Of a stretch of 7,334 nt of DNA, positions 1 through 7,013 are shown one piece after another. Below the pieces are notes generated by a model that was not told where the DNA came from, did not search any database, and saw only the letters and a list, made by a program, of their open reading frames with translations. Origin of the DNA: an uncultured Phycisphaerae bacterium. GTDB taxonomy: Bacteria; Planctomycetota; Phycisphaerae; Phycisphaerales; SM1A02. Location of the stretch: positions 1-7,334 of the forward strand of contig CALCOW010000425.1 of assembly GCA_937899935.1 (NCBI GenBank), written 5' to 3'. The position numbers were made by a program, and so were the translations under genes. Each line of letters starts with the position of its first letter. Position 1 is the stretch's first letter.

Positions 1-2
1 TC

Positions 3-821
3 TTGGCGGCTTTCATTTTTGCCGCAGTTGTTAGCCCAGTCGCTGCCGATCATGCAGGCTCTGCCTCTGAAGTGCTTTCTGGAAACAATGGACTCGGTAA
101 TCAACTCCTTCAGAGTTTTTCAGATTCCCCGAGCGCCGTGCAGGTAGGCGATTCAGACCCCGATAGAAATAGAATCCACTGGTCTGAGCAGTGGCAGTAC
201 TTCAGTGATTGGAAGCTCATCCTTTCGATTCTGATTGGCTTAGGTGTCGCTTTGCTCTGCGCCGCCATGATTGCTTGGCAGCCGGGGACCGATAGCGCTG
301 ATCCAGTTTATGTCGAGGAACGTAAGGCGCTTATTGCGCTTGGCGTGCTTGGCGCCATGGTGGCAAATATTGTTGAGGTAAGCCCGCCAATGGCATTGGT
401 TATTTTCGGCATTGGAGGCTTGATTCGATTTCGAACGGTCTTTGAACGTCCGAAGGTGACCGCCAGGGCGATTGGCGTGGTCGTGATCGGTTTAGCATGT
501 GGTCTTAATCTGATCGCCATGGCGATCATCCTGGCACTTTTCTTTTGGATCTTGCTTCTGATCATGGAGTCAAGGTCAACTGTTGAGGTCAAGTTAAACG
601 TTGATCCCTCACGAGATACGCAGGCCATCATCGCTCGAGCAAGAGGTTGTCTTGAGGATGCTGGACTCAGAGTTTTCAGTACCTCGGCCAATCGCTCGGG
701 AACCGAAGTGACCGTCACGGTCCAGCTCGATTCCTCTATTACAGGCAGCCAATTAGCGACCGCTATTCAAAAATCTTTGCCACCGGGTGAACCAGTTATT
801 ATCCACTGGACGACGAAGTAG
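3..821 (+). CDS. DUF4956/MgtC-like membrane protein, 5' end missing
   Basis: The reading frame is open to the left edge. The TTG at position 3 is probably not the true start, because the first residues (LAAFIFAAVVSPVAADHA) look like the end of a signal peptide whose charged N-region lies outside the window. Numbering from position 3, a polar stretch (about 17-68) is followed by membrane segments at about 71-92, 108-122, 127-142, 152-168 and 171-188, then a soluble domain (about 192-270). The segment GLIRFRT (139-145), followed after about 18 residues by GLACG (163-167), matches the RFRT...GLxCG pattern of DUF4956 proteins, which resemble MgtC. The C-terminal part alternates strands and helices like the small ACT-type domain of MgtC proteins. 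No transport or signalling role can be assigned. It ends 26 bases before the next gene and could be co-transcribed with it. The membrane-protein call is firm; the family call is moderate. Confidence 0.7.
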   Translation: MAAFIFAAVVSPVAADHAGSASEVLSGNNGLGNQLLQSFSDSPSAVQVGDSDPDRNRIHWSEQWQYFSDWKLILSILIGLGVALLCAAMIAWQPGTDSADPVYVEERKALIALGVLGAMVANIVEVSPPMALVIFGIGGLIRFRTVFERPKVTARAIGVVVIGLACGLNLIAMAIILALFFWILLLIMESRSTVEVKLNVDPSRDTQAIIARARGCLEDAGLRVFSTSANRSGTEVTVTVQLDSSITGSQLATAIQKSLPPGEPVIIHWTTK

Positions 822-832
822 CAAGTACTAAG

Positions 833-838
833 AGAAGG
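833..838 (+). promoter_or_regulatory. Ribosome binding site supporting a TTG start
   Basis: AGAAGG, within AGAGAAGGG, lies 9 bases before the TTG at 848. It is the main reason to accept this rare start rather than the in-frame GTG codons at 875 and 878, which have no comparable purine-rich site before them. Confidence 0.55.
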
Positions 839-847
839 GTTCTACGT

Positions 848-1477
848 TTGATCAAATGCTGCAGTGGTAGACATGTGGTGAGAATAGCCTTCGTATTGAT
901 AGGCACCATAGGTATTGGTTGCGCTGGCCCATATGGTGCTTCACTGCCTGAAAACGAAGAGCAAGCGAGGCGCTGGCAAGAGTCAAGAGCTCAACTCGCG
1001 AAACCTGACCCCATTGCCATGGCTCGATTGGAACCATTTGTTGGCCAGTGGGATTGGACCGTAAAAGTCTGGCCATTTCCTGAATCATCACCCCAAGAGG
1101 CCAACGGTAAAGCAACGATGGAGATGGTTGCTGGTAATAGATTTCTTCAAATTGACTATGTTGAAGAAGGTGGTGTCGAGAACTGGGGAACAATGTTTCT
1201 CGGCTTTGACCGTGGCACCTCTCTTTATCAACTTGTTTCATTTGGTACCACAAGCAGTGCGATGACGGTTGGATGGGGTGTCTTTGATCGCAATACATGG
1301 AAGTGGGATTTTGATGTCGCGTTCACGGACCCAATGACTCGTCGTGAGGCGCAGGTTCAGCTCACGGTCCGACGTCCAAGATTGGATACACAAGTTTGGA
1401 CAGCCTGGCGGCGTCATTCCCAAGGCCATATGGTGCGTTGGTCAGAGACTACCTTTACCAAAAGAGAGTCGGACTAG
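848..1477 (+). CDS. DUF1579-like protein, probable lipoprotein
   Basis: The protein has 209 residues. The TTG start is chosen for the Shine-Dalgarno-like AGAAGG 9 bases upstream; GTG at 875 or 878 would also keep the export signal. The N-terminus has basic residues, then a hydrophobic stretch (VRIAFVLIGTIGIGC) ending in a Cys at about residue 25. This resembles a lipoprotein signal, although Gly instead of Leu three residues before the Cys makes the lipobox weak. The mature part (about 60-205) starts with a LEPFVGQWDW segment and continues with a GNRFLQIDY strand, a MFLGFDRGTSLYQLVSF segment and a WSETTF end. This is the beta-rich layout of the DUF1579 family, whose members have a lipocalin-like barrel and no established reaction. 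It probably sits in the periplasm or on a membrane. It follows the membrane protein gene by 26 bases and converges on the sulfatase gene beyond it. Nothing suggests truncation. Confidence 0.72.
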   Translation: MIKCCSGRHVVRIAFVLIGTIGIGCAGPYGASLPENEEQARRWQESRAQLAKPDPIAMARLEPFVGQWDWTVKVWPFPESSPQEANGKATMEMVAGNRFLQIDYVEEGGVENWGTMFLGFDRGTSLYQLVSFGTTSSAMTVGWGVFDRNTWKWDFDVAFTDPMTRREAQVQLTVRRPRLDTQVWTAWRRHSQGHMVRWSETTFTKRESD

Positions 1478-1493
1478 TCTGTGTTCAGAGACG

Positions 1494-1524
1494 AATAGCC
1501 TTTCGCTTGCGGCTCCTGGCTATT
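1494..1524. terminator. Possible bidirectional terminator hairpin
   Basis: AATAGCC (1494-1500) pairs perfectly with GGCTATT (1518-1524), giving a 7-base-pair stem with a 17-base loop. A short T run (1523-1526) follows on the plus strand. It lies between two convergent genes, where a shared terminator is expected, and its right arm covers the stop codon of the minus-strand sulfatase. The loop is long, the stem is only 3 G/C pairs plus 4 A/T pairs, and the T tract is short, so termination would be weak. Confidence 0.3.
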
Positions 1525-2971
1525 TTGAAGGTGGCTGAGAGACGCGTCCTGGCTCACGGTTTTCCGTGCCCTGAACTTTTGTAAGTCGATCTCCTAGCGC
1601 CTGCCGCTTTGTGTCGGCCAGTGCGATCAGCTCGGCAACAACTTCTGGGTACTCATCAACAACATTGTTTGCTTCACTTGGATCTGCTTCTAAGTCATAA
1701 AGAGCCAGGTCAATTTTTGCTGAGTAATCATATTTACCAGGCATGCCATCATCGCCAACGGGTCGATTCCCCATGGTTCGATAGCCGTGTGGAAAATGGA
1801 GTTTCCATTTGTTGTGGCGCATGGCTTCCAGGTGATTGTCATGGTAATAAAAGAAGTATGTTTCCTGAGGTGAAGTGGCGCCGGGTTGTCCGAGTAATAG
1901 ATCTTTGTAACTCCGGCCATCAATAGGCCGCTGGCCATCTGAGCCTGGAATTGGCGCATCAATCAGTTCAGCGATCGTTGGCAGTACATCGATGGTCATG
2001 ACCGGGGCCTTGGTGACTTGATTGGCCGGCACATGGCCTGGCCACCGGGCAATTGAGGGAACACGTACGCCGCCCTCAAACGTGGTGCCTTTGCCTTCGC
2101 GCAGATGTCCTGTTTGACCTGCATGGTTGCCATAACTGAGCCAGGGGCCGTTGTCTGACATGAACAGCACCAGAGTGTTGTTATCCAGGCCCAGTTCATC
2201 GAGCGTATTCAGTACCTGACCAACAGACCAGTCGATTTCGCCAATGACATCAGCATACGTACCCATGCCCGTTGCATCTTTGCGATCGTTATGAACTGCT
2301 AATGGGACATGAGGCATGGGGTGAGCAAGATAAACAAAGAAGGGTTCGTTTTTATGCCTTTTTATGAAGTCAACAGCGCGCTGCGTAAACTCAGTCGTGA
2401 AACGGCGCTGGTCTGGACTGGTTTCAACAACTTGATCATCTTCGATTAAAGGTAAGGGTGGATAAGTGCCTTTGCGAGCTTCTGGATGCTGAGGCCACAT
2501 ATCATTTGAATAAGGAATACCAAAGTAATCATCAAAACCATGGTGCACTGGTAGGAACTGAGGGTGATGCCCTAGGTGCCACTTGCCGTAGGCAGCCGTT
2601 GCATAGCCTTGAGATTTACAAACCTCTGCGAGTGTGATTTCGTCTTGATGAATACCATGGCGAGCATTTGGATTGAGCGCGCCAGCAATGCCTAAACGGT
2701 TCGGATAGCAGCCAGTCAGCAGTGCTGCCCTGGAGGCCGAGCAGACTGGTTGTGCGACATAAAAGTCTGTAAACCGCAGGCCCTCTTTTGCCATTTGATC
2801 GAGATAGGGCGTGGAAACGTGGTTGCCTCCGTTGGCGCCTAAATCAAACCAGCCCTGATCATCGGTAAAAATAATCACGACATTTGGAGGGCGTTCTTCA
2901 GCATCGCTCCAGACGCAGTTCACCTCGAAGCTGAGAATAGTCAACATGATCAATAGTGATTTCAGATGCAT
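1520..2971 (-). CDS. Exported arylsulfatase, ARSA/GALNS-like
   Basis: A type I (formylglycine-dependent) sulfatase of 483 residues, full length for the family, which hydrolyses sulfate esters with a metal ion. The N-terminus is a Sec-type signal peptide (MHLKSLLIMLTILSF, cleavage around residue 22-25), so it acts outside the cytoplasm. Visible catalytic elements are the metal-binding pair D37-D38 in FTDDQG, the formylglycine site C77 in VCSASRAALLTG with R81, K130 and H132 in GKWHLG, H217 and H221 in AHPMPH, D273-N274 in SDNG, and K294 in REGKGTTFEGG. The site is C-x-A-x-R rather than the commoner C-x-P-x-R; this variant is known in active bacterial sulfatases and needs a maturing enzyme, not seen here. 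GKWHLGHHPQFLP..HGFD and GKGTTFEGGVR resemble human GALNS and ARSA, but the substrate cannot be read from sequence. The ATG at 2971 has AGGG 7 bases upstream (2979-2982 on the complement). It is divergent from the second sulfatase, 122 bases away. Confidence 0.95.
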   Translation of the reverse strand: MHLKSLLIMLTILSFEVNCVWSDAEERPPNVVIIFTDDQGWFDLGANGGNHVSTPYLDQMAKEGLRFTDFYVAQPVCSASRAALLTGCYPNRLGIAGALNPNARHGIHQDEITLAEVCKSQGYATAAYGKWHLGHHPQFLPVHHGFDDYFGIPYSNDMWPQHPEARKGTYPPLPLIEDDQVVETSPDQRRFTTEFTQRAVDFIKRHKNEPFFVYLAHPMPHVPLAVHNDRKDATGMGTYADVIGEIDWSVGQVLNTLDELGLDNNTLVLFMSDNGPWLSYGNHAGQTGHLREGKGTTFEGGVRVPSIARWPGHVPANQVTKAPVMTIDVLPTIAELIDAPIPGSDGQRPIDGRSYKDLLLGQPGATSPQETYFFYYHDNHLEAMRHNKWKLHFPHGYRTMGNRPVGDDGMPGKYDYSAKIDLALYDLEADPSEANNVVDEYPEVVAELIALADTKRQALGDRLTKVQGTENREPGRVSQPPSK

Positions 2972-3000
2972 GGTAAAACCCTATTTGCTTTGACGTGGCG

Positions 3001-3027
3001 ATTCTAACACGCGCCTAGGCATTTCAA
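3001..3027 (-). promoter_or_regulatory. Candidate promoter of the minus-strand sulfatase
   Basis: Read on the minus strand, TTGAAA (3022-3027) and TAGAAT (3001-3006) each match the sigma-70 consensus at five of six bases, with a slightly short spacer of 15 bases. Transcription would start about 20-25 bases before the ATG at 2971. The palindrome GCCTAGGC falls inside the spacer, so a repressor bound there would block this promoter. Planctomycete promoters are poorly characterised, so this is a pattern match only. Confidence 0.35.
3013..3020. repeat. Palindrome GCCTAGGC in divergent region
   Basis: A perfect 8-base palindrome in the middle of the 122-base region between the two sulfatase genes. 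It sits in the spacer of the candidate minus-strand promoter and 8 bases from a second palindrome that shares the CTAG core. An 8-base palindrome alone could be chance; its position is what makes it notable. Confidence 0.35.
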
Positions 3028-3042
3028 CTAGATCAAATCTAG
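3028..3042. promoter_or_regulatory. Operator-like inverted repeat CTAGAT-CAA-ATCTAG
   Basis: Two perfect 6-base arms, CTAGAT (3028-3033) and ATCTAG (3037-3042), flank a 3-base spacer. The size and symmetry suit a dimeric transcription factor. It lies just upstream of the candidate -35 box of the minus-strand sulfatase and 40 bases upstream of the possible -10 box of the plus-strand sulfatase, so one regulator could control both genes. No regulator gene is in the window. The symmetry is directly visible; the operator role is inference. Confidence 0.4.
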
Positions 3043-3081
3043 GATCAGAGAAAAACACTGTAGCTCATAGACCTCTCGATG

Positions 3082-3087
3082 TAGAAT
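3082..3087 (+). promoter_or_regulatory. Possible -10 box for the plus-strand sulfatase operon
   Basis: TAGAAT, five of six matches to the sigma-70 -10 consensus and the same hexamer proposed for the minus-strand promoter, ends 6 bases before the GTG start at 3094. No clear -35 box lies 16-18 bases upstream. If it is a real -10 box, transcription would begin at or next to the start codon, giving a leaderless message. This fits the lack of any Shine-Dalgarno-like sequence before that codon. Confidence 0.25.
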
Positions 3088-3093
3088 ACAGAC

Positions 3094-4641
3094 GTGATTC
3101 GATCGCTTTATAACATATTGCTGTTTGTATTTGTCAGTTGCTGCACACGAGATGCATTCGGTGGGGAGCAACCAAACATTGTTTTTGTCATGACTGATGA
3201 TCATGCTTCGGCTGCAGTCAGTGCCTATCACTCAAAGATCAACCAGACGCCACGCCTTGATCAGCTCGCGGAGCAGGGCACCCTTTTTGAGAATGCCTTT
3301 TGCACGAATGGTATTTGTGCACCGAGCCGTGCGGTGTTCCTTACTGGCACCCATAGTCATATCAATGGTGTCGAAGATAATGGTGATGTTTTTGATGGTT
3401 CACAAGCCACGTTTCCGAGCCTTCTACAGCAGGCAGGGTATCAGACAGCACTCTTCGGCAAATGGCATCTCAAAACTGATCCGACTGGATTTGATCATTG
3501 GGAAGTACTGCCAGGGCAGGGGCACTACTATTCTCCAGAATTTGTAACAAAGGAAGGCAAGCACGTTGTTCGTGGATATTGCACCGATGTCACAACAGAT
3601 AAAGCGCTGAATTGGCTCACTGAACAACGTGATCAGAGCCGTCCATTTTTATTGATGGTGCAGCATAAGGCACCACATCGAAGCTGGATGCCAGGAACAG
3701 ATCATTTGATGTTGTATGAAGATGTTCAGATTCCTGAGCCAGAGACACTCTTTGATGACTATTCAACAAGAAGTGATGCGGCGCGTAATCAAGAGATGTC
3801 AATTGCCAACGACATGTGGATGTCGTATGACCTAAAGGTTCCACCCACTGATCCAGAAGCGTCTCTTGACGGCCCGGACCGTTGGGCAAATGGCCTTCTT
3901 GAGCGAATGACACCAAAAGAACGAGTTCAATGGGAAGCGGCTTTTAATCCTCGTAATGATGAATTCATTAAAAAGAACCTTCATGGTAAGGACCTAGTGC
4001 GATGGAAGTACCAGCGATACATCAAAAACTATCTGCGTTGTATTGCTTCAGTCGACGACAATGTGGGACGACTTCTTGATTCGATTGATGCTGCCGGACT
4101 GAGTGACAACACAGTCGTCGTTTATGTTTCTGATCAGGGGTTTTATCTAGGTGAACATGGCTGGTACGACAAACGTTTCATGTATGAGCCATCGCTACGC
4201 TTGCCAATGATCATTCGATGGCCTGGGCAGGCCGTTGCAGGCCAACGGCGGCAGGAGTTAGTTCAAAATTTGGATATGGCTCAAACCTTGTTGGATGCAG
4301 CGGGAGTTGCGTCGCCGTCTCGAATGCAGGGGCGTAGCTTGACTCCTCTATTGCGTGGTGAGGCTCCAGAAGATTGGCGTTCAAGTATCTACTACGAGTA
4401 TTCAGAGAAGGGCATTCATAATGTGGAGCCGCATTATGGTGTCCGTACAGATCAATACAAGCTGATTTACTTTCCTGAATTAGATGCCTGGGAACTGTAC
4501 GATCTTCACAAAGATCCAAACGAAGTTCACAATCGTGCCAATGATGAAGCTTACGCAGCAATTCAGAAGAATCTGAGAGAAGAACTCCAAAGACTCAGAG
4601 TTCACTACCAGGTGCCAGCTGTGAAGACCTTGGTTGAGTGA
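3094..4641 (+). CDS. Exported type I sulfatase, CxPxR type
   Basis: A 515-residue formylglycine-dependent sulfatase with all expected catalytic elements: D35-D36 in VMTDDH, the formylglycine site C75 in CAPSRAVFLTG with P77 and R79, K123 and H125 in FGKWHL, H191, K192 and H195 in QHKAPH, D347-Q348 in SDQG, and K360 in GWYDKRFMYE. SDQG with GWYDKRFMYE, and the charged insert at about 219-310 ending in WKYQRYIKNYLRCIASVDDNVGRL, resemble sulfatases annotated as N-acetylglucosamine-6-sulfatase or mucin-desulfating; the actual substrate is unknown. The GTG start is forced: an in-frame TAG lies at 3082, and later starts would cut into the signal peptide (hydrophobic core ILLFVFV, likely cleavage after AFG at residue 23). 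No ribosome binding site precedes it. It shares little beyond motifs with the divergent sulfatase, so the pair is not a recent duplication. Its stop overlaps the next gene by 4 bases. Confidence 0.95.
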   Translation: MIRSLYNILLFVFVSCCTRDAFGGEQPNIVFVMTDDHASAAVSAYHSKINQTPRLDQLAEQGTLFENAFCTNGICAPSRAVFLTGTHSHINGVEDNGDVFDGSQATFPSLLQQAGYQTALFGKWHLKTDPTGFDHWEVLPGQGHYYSPEFVTKEGKHVVRGYCTDVTTDKALNWLTEQRDQSRPFLLMVQHKAPHRSWMPGTDHLMLYEDVQIPEPETLFDDYSTRSDAARNQEMSIANDMWMSYDLKVPPTDPEASLDGPDRWANGLLERMTPKERVQWEAAFNPRNDEFIKKNLHGKDLVRWKYQRYIKNYLRCIASVDDNVGRLLDSIDAAGLSDNTVVVYVSDQGFYLGEHGWYDKRFMYEPSLRLPMIIRWPGQAVAGQRRQELVQNLDMAQTLLDAAGVASPSRMQGRSLTPLLRGEAPEDWRSSIYYEYSEKGIHNVEPHYGVRTDQYKLIYFPELDAWELYDLHKDPNEVHNRANDEAYAAIQKNLREELQRLRVHYQVPAVKTLVE

Positions 4642-7013
4642 GAGTTATGCGACAGAGCCAAAGGCAACGTGATTCTCGTCGTGCTTACTACCAAGTAGTT
4701 GTATTAGGAATGCTGGTGCTGGCCATGAAGCACGTCGATTCGAGCTGGGGGCAAACGGGTGCTGAGCCATTGAATGCCTTTATCAATCAATGGTGTCTCG
4801 ACTGTCACAGTGCACCGTCCCCCAAAGCTGATCTTGACTTGGCCGCAGCGCTTAACGCTTTGGACGAAGATCAGGTGTGGCCGGTGTGGCGAGATGTTCA
4901 AGCAAGAGCCATTGCCAAAGATATGCCACCAAAGGGTCAACGGCCTACTGATGCTGAATATCAGGCCGTGATTGAACATCTCCAACCACTGATTGATGGA
5001 CTGCCATCACAAGTAGATGGACGTAACAGGACCACCATTCGTAGGCTGAATCGAGTCGAGTACACCAATACGGTGGCAGATCTCTTCTCAGTTGATTTTG
5101 ATCCAGAGAATCTTCCAGTTGATGAGATTGGTCATGGTTTTGACAACAACGGAGACATGCTTTCGATATCGCCACTTCTGTTCGAAAAGTACATGGATGC
5201 TGCTGAGATGATTGCGCGAGCAGCGATAGTCGATCTTGAGATCGCCGAACCAGTTGTTTTTGAGATACGTGACGACGAACTCTCGACATCCCATGGTGCG
5301 AATCAGTCGAAAGATGGATGGGTGTTGTTTACTAGAAGTGTTCTTTCCGGCGAGATAGAGTTAGTTCACGCAGGGCGTTATCGCATTGAGGCCAAGGTGG
5401 CCGGAAAGCAAGCTGGCGATGACGTGGTGAAGATGGCCCTGTTGTTAAACGGTTCGTCAATTGCGCGATTTGATGTTCCAGGACATATGGTCTGGCAAAC
5501 AATAGGGACTGAAGTCGAGTTAGAACCCGGCCTCCAAACAACGGCCGTTCGTTTTCTCAATGACTTTTATAGGCCAGAACACCCTGATCCGAAGCAGCGA
5601 GATCGCAATGCTTATCTGGAATCTATTTCACTGACAGGTCCACTCGACATTCCAAGGCCCACGCCTCTCCAACGATGGTTGTTTGAGCAAACAGATGAGT
5701 TGCCCGAGGCCGATCAATTGGCGGAGCAAGTTCGTCTTTTGGCTGCGATGTCATGGCGTAGGGACGTCTCACTATCAGAAGTGGAGCCACTTCTCGAATT
5801 GGTGAGCGACATACACGTTGGGGAACCAAGCGAGGCACGGCGACTTCGCACAGCGCTCACCGCAATCTTAGTGCACCCACGTTTCTTGTTTCGGATCGAA
5901 GTGGACCCAGCACCTGGTCAGTTACAGCGCACGGTTGATGCATGGGAGTGGGCAACACGTGTGAGTTACTTTTTATGGTCGAGTGCACCTGACTCCATCT
6001 TGATGGAGGCCGCATCATCTGGGGCGCTGGATCATCCTGGGCAGCGCTATGAGCAGATAGAGCGCATGTTGAAAGATCCACGTACCATCGCACTGGCAGA
6101 ACGCTTTGGCGCTCAGTGGTTACAGATTGATGGCTTGAGTCAGATGAGACCCGACCAGGAGCAATTTGGTGAGTTTACTGAAGACCTCTTAGCGGCGATG
6201 CGAGCAGAGACGGTGTTGGTGTTCGATGCCATTCTTCGAGAAGATCGACCGCTACGAGATTTACTCAACGCTGATTGGACCTTCATGAATGAGGTGCTTG
6301 CTCGCCATTACAATATTGCGGGCATAAAAGGATCGGAAATGCGCCGTGTCTCACTTGATCGAGTACCGCATGAGACTCTTCATGACATGGGTGTGTTTCG
6401 GCACGCCAGCGTGCTTCTTGCAACCAGTAACCCAACACGAACAAGTCCAGTGAAAAGAGGTAAGTGGGTTCTGGAAGTGCTCTTTGATGATCCAACGCCA
6501 CCGCCACCTGCCAATGTTGACGGACTGCCAAACGATGGAAAGGTCAAAGGTGAGATGTCACTGCGTGCCATGCTCGAGATCCATCGCAGTGATCCAGCCT
6601 GTATTTCTTGTCATGAGCGGCTCGACCCGCTGGGTTTTGCATTAGAGCCATTCGACGCGGTGGGACGTTGGAGAGAACACGAAAAGGGCGTGCCGATTGA
6701 TTCGGCCGCACGATTGCCTGATGGAACGCTGCTTGAAGGGCCGAAGGGGCTGCGTGATTTACTACTCGAACGATCAGATTTTCTTCGATCGTGTTGTCGA
6801 CATATGCTGACTTATGCGCTTGGTCGTGGCTTGTCGCAAGAAGATGAAGCTGAAGTCGATGCAATCTTACGCAAGATTGGTCCGGATCCAACCTTGCGTT
6901 CCATGGTCATTGCGGTCATTGAGTCTCAGGCTTTTGCAATACGGCGTGCAGACCAGCCAGCGCCAGCAGAGAATAGGTTGAGTATCAACAGAAGAGAGGT
7001 CATCCATGAGTAG
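4638..7013 (+). CDS. Di-haem planctomycete cytochrome, DUF1592 type
   Basis: The 791-residue protein has this order: basic N-terminus and membrane or signal segment (about 17-30); PSCyt1-type haem domain (about 45-118) with CLDCH at 53-57 and a possible axial Met in MPPKG (M97); DUF1587 (about 132-195, TIRRLNRVEYTNT); a beta-rich insert (about 205-336) ending in VRFLNDFY...DRNAYLESISL, like Ca-dependent CBM60/CBM36 modules; DUF1595 (about 345-400); DUF1592 (about 402-560); DUF1588 (about 570-690) with a second haem motif CISCH at 655-659, then LDPLGFALEPFDAVGRWR; and DUF1585 (about 695-768, TYALGRGL). All family modules appear intact. It is probably periplasmic and transfers electrons during oxidation of an unknown, perhaps glycan, substrate; the reaction is not established. 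The GTG start at 4638 overlaps the sulfatase stop (GTGA). ATG 4647, in frame and 5 bases past that stop, is a good alternative. Confidence 0.93.
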   Translation: MRVMRQSQRQRDSRRAYYQVVVLGMLVLAMKHVDSSWGQTGAEPLNAFINQWCLDCHSAPSPKADLDLAAALNALDEDQVWPVWRDVQARAIAKDMPPKGQRPTDAEYQAVIEHLQPLIDGLPSQVDGRNRTTIRRLNRVEYTNTVADLFSVDFDPENLPVDEIGHGFDNNGDMLSISPLLFEKYMDAAEMIARAAIVDLEIAEPVVFEIRDDELSTSHGANQSKDGWVLFTRSVLSGEIELVHAGRYRIEAKVAGKQAGDDVVKMALLLNGSSIARFDVPGHMVWQTIGTEVELEPGLQTTAVRFLNDFYRPEHPDPKQRDRNAYLESISLTGPLDIPRPTPLQRWLFEQTDELPEADQLAEQVRLLAAMSWRRDVSLSEVEPLLELVSDIHVGEPSEARRLRTALTAILVHPRFLFRIEVDPAPGQLQRTVDAWEWATRVSYFLWSSAPDSILMEAASSGALDHPGQRYEQIERMLKDPRTIALAERFGAQWLQIDGLSQMRPDQEQFGEFTEDLLAAMRAETVLVFDAILREDRPLRDLLNADWTFMNEVLARHYNIAGIKGSEMRRVSLDRVPHETLHDMGVFRHASVLLATSNPTRTSPVKRGKWVLEVLFDDPTPPPPANVDGLPNDGKVKGEMSLRAMLEIHRSDPACISCHERLDPLGFALEPFDAVGRWREHEKGVPIDSAARLPDGTLLEGPKGLRDLLLERSDFLRSCCRHMLTYALGRGLSQEDEAEVDAILRKIGPDPTLRSMVIAVIESQAFAIRRADQPAPAENRLSINRREVIHE
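4794..4808 (+). other. First c-type haem binding site (CLDCH)
   Basis: Codons for CxxCH at residues 53-57 of the DUF1592-type protein. The two Cys would bind haem covalently and the His is the proximal ligand. It is shortly after the export signal, as in PSCyt1 domains. Confidence 0.85.
6600..6614 (+). other. Second c-type haem binding site (CISCH)
   Basis: Codons for CxxCH at residues 655-659, inside the DUF1588 (PSCyt3) domain and followed by its conserved LDPLGFALEPFDAVGRWR segment. About 600 residues separate the two motifs in sequence, so any direct electron transfer between the haems would require the fold to bring them together. Confidence 0.85.
6993..6999 (+). promoter_or_regulatory. 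Ribosome binding site of the DUF1552 gene
   Basis: AGAGAGG lies 6 bases before the ATG at 7006, inside the end of the DUF1592 coding region. It fixes the start of the downstream gene and confirms the 8-base overlap between the two. Confidence 0.65.

Noticed and set aside
308..718. 136-residue minus-strand open frame opposite the membrane protein gene
   Set aside because: Basic, low-complexity translation with no recognisable domain. It lies entirely antisense to a well-supported membrane protein and is a shadow frame.
818..847. Possible terminator between the membrane protein and DUF1579 genes (GTAG...CTAC)
   Set aside because: The stem is only four base pairs and there is no T run. The region is better explained by the AGAAGG ribosome binding site.
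852..1298. 148-residue minus-strand open frame opposite the DUF1579-like gene
   Set aside because: The translation is rich in His, Gln and Cys with no family features, and the plus-strand protein has clear DUF1579 structure.
1344..1584. Short plus-strand frames across the end of the DUF1579 gene and the convergent junction
   Set aside because: They are out of frame with the real gene, run into the antisense of the sulfatase 3' end and have no ribosome binding site or recognisable product.
1520..4641. Divergent sulfatases as a recent inverted duplication
   Set aside because: Apart from family motifs the two proteins differ in length, inserts, formylglycine motif and C-terminal half, and no shared DNA stretch was seen.
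4671..4700. Possible Tat signal (SRRAYY) at the N-terminus of the DUF1592-type protein
   Set aside because: The residues after RR do not fit the Tat consensus, and c-type cytochromes receive haem after Sec export. Sec export or an N-terminal anchor is more likely.
6544..6891. 115-residue minus-strand open frame inside the DUF1592-type gene
   Set aside because: It is antisense to the conserved DUF1588/DUF1585 region, including the CISCH haem motif, and its translation shows no domain.
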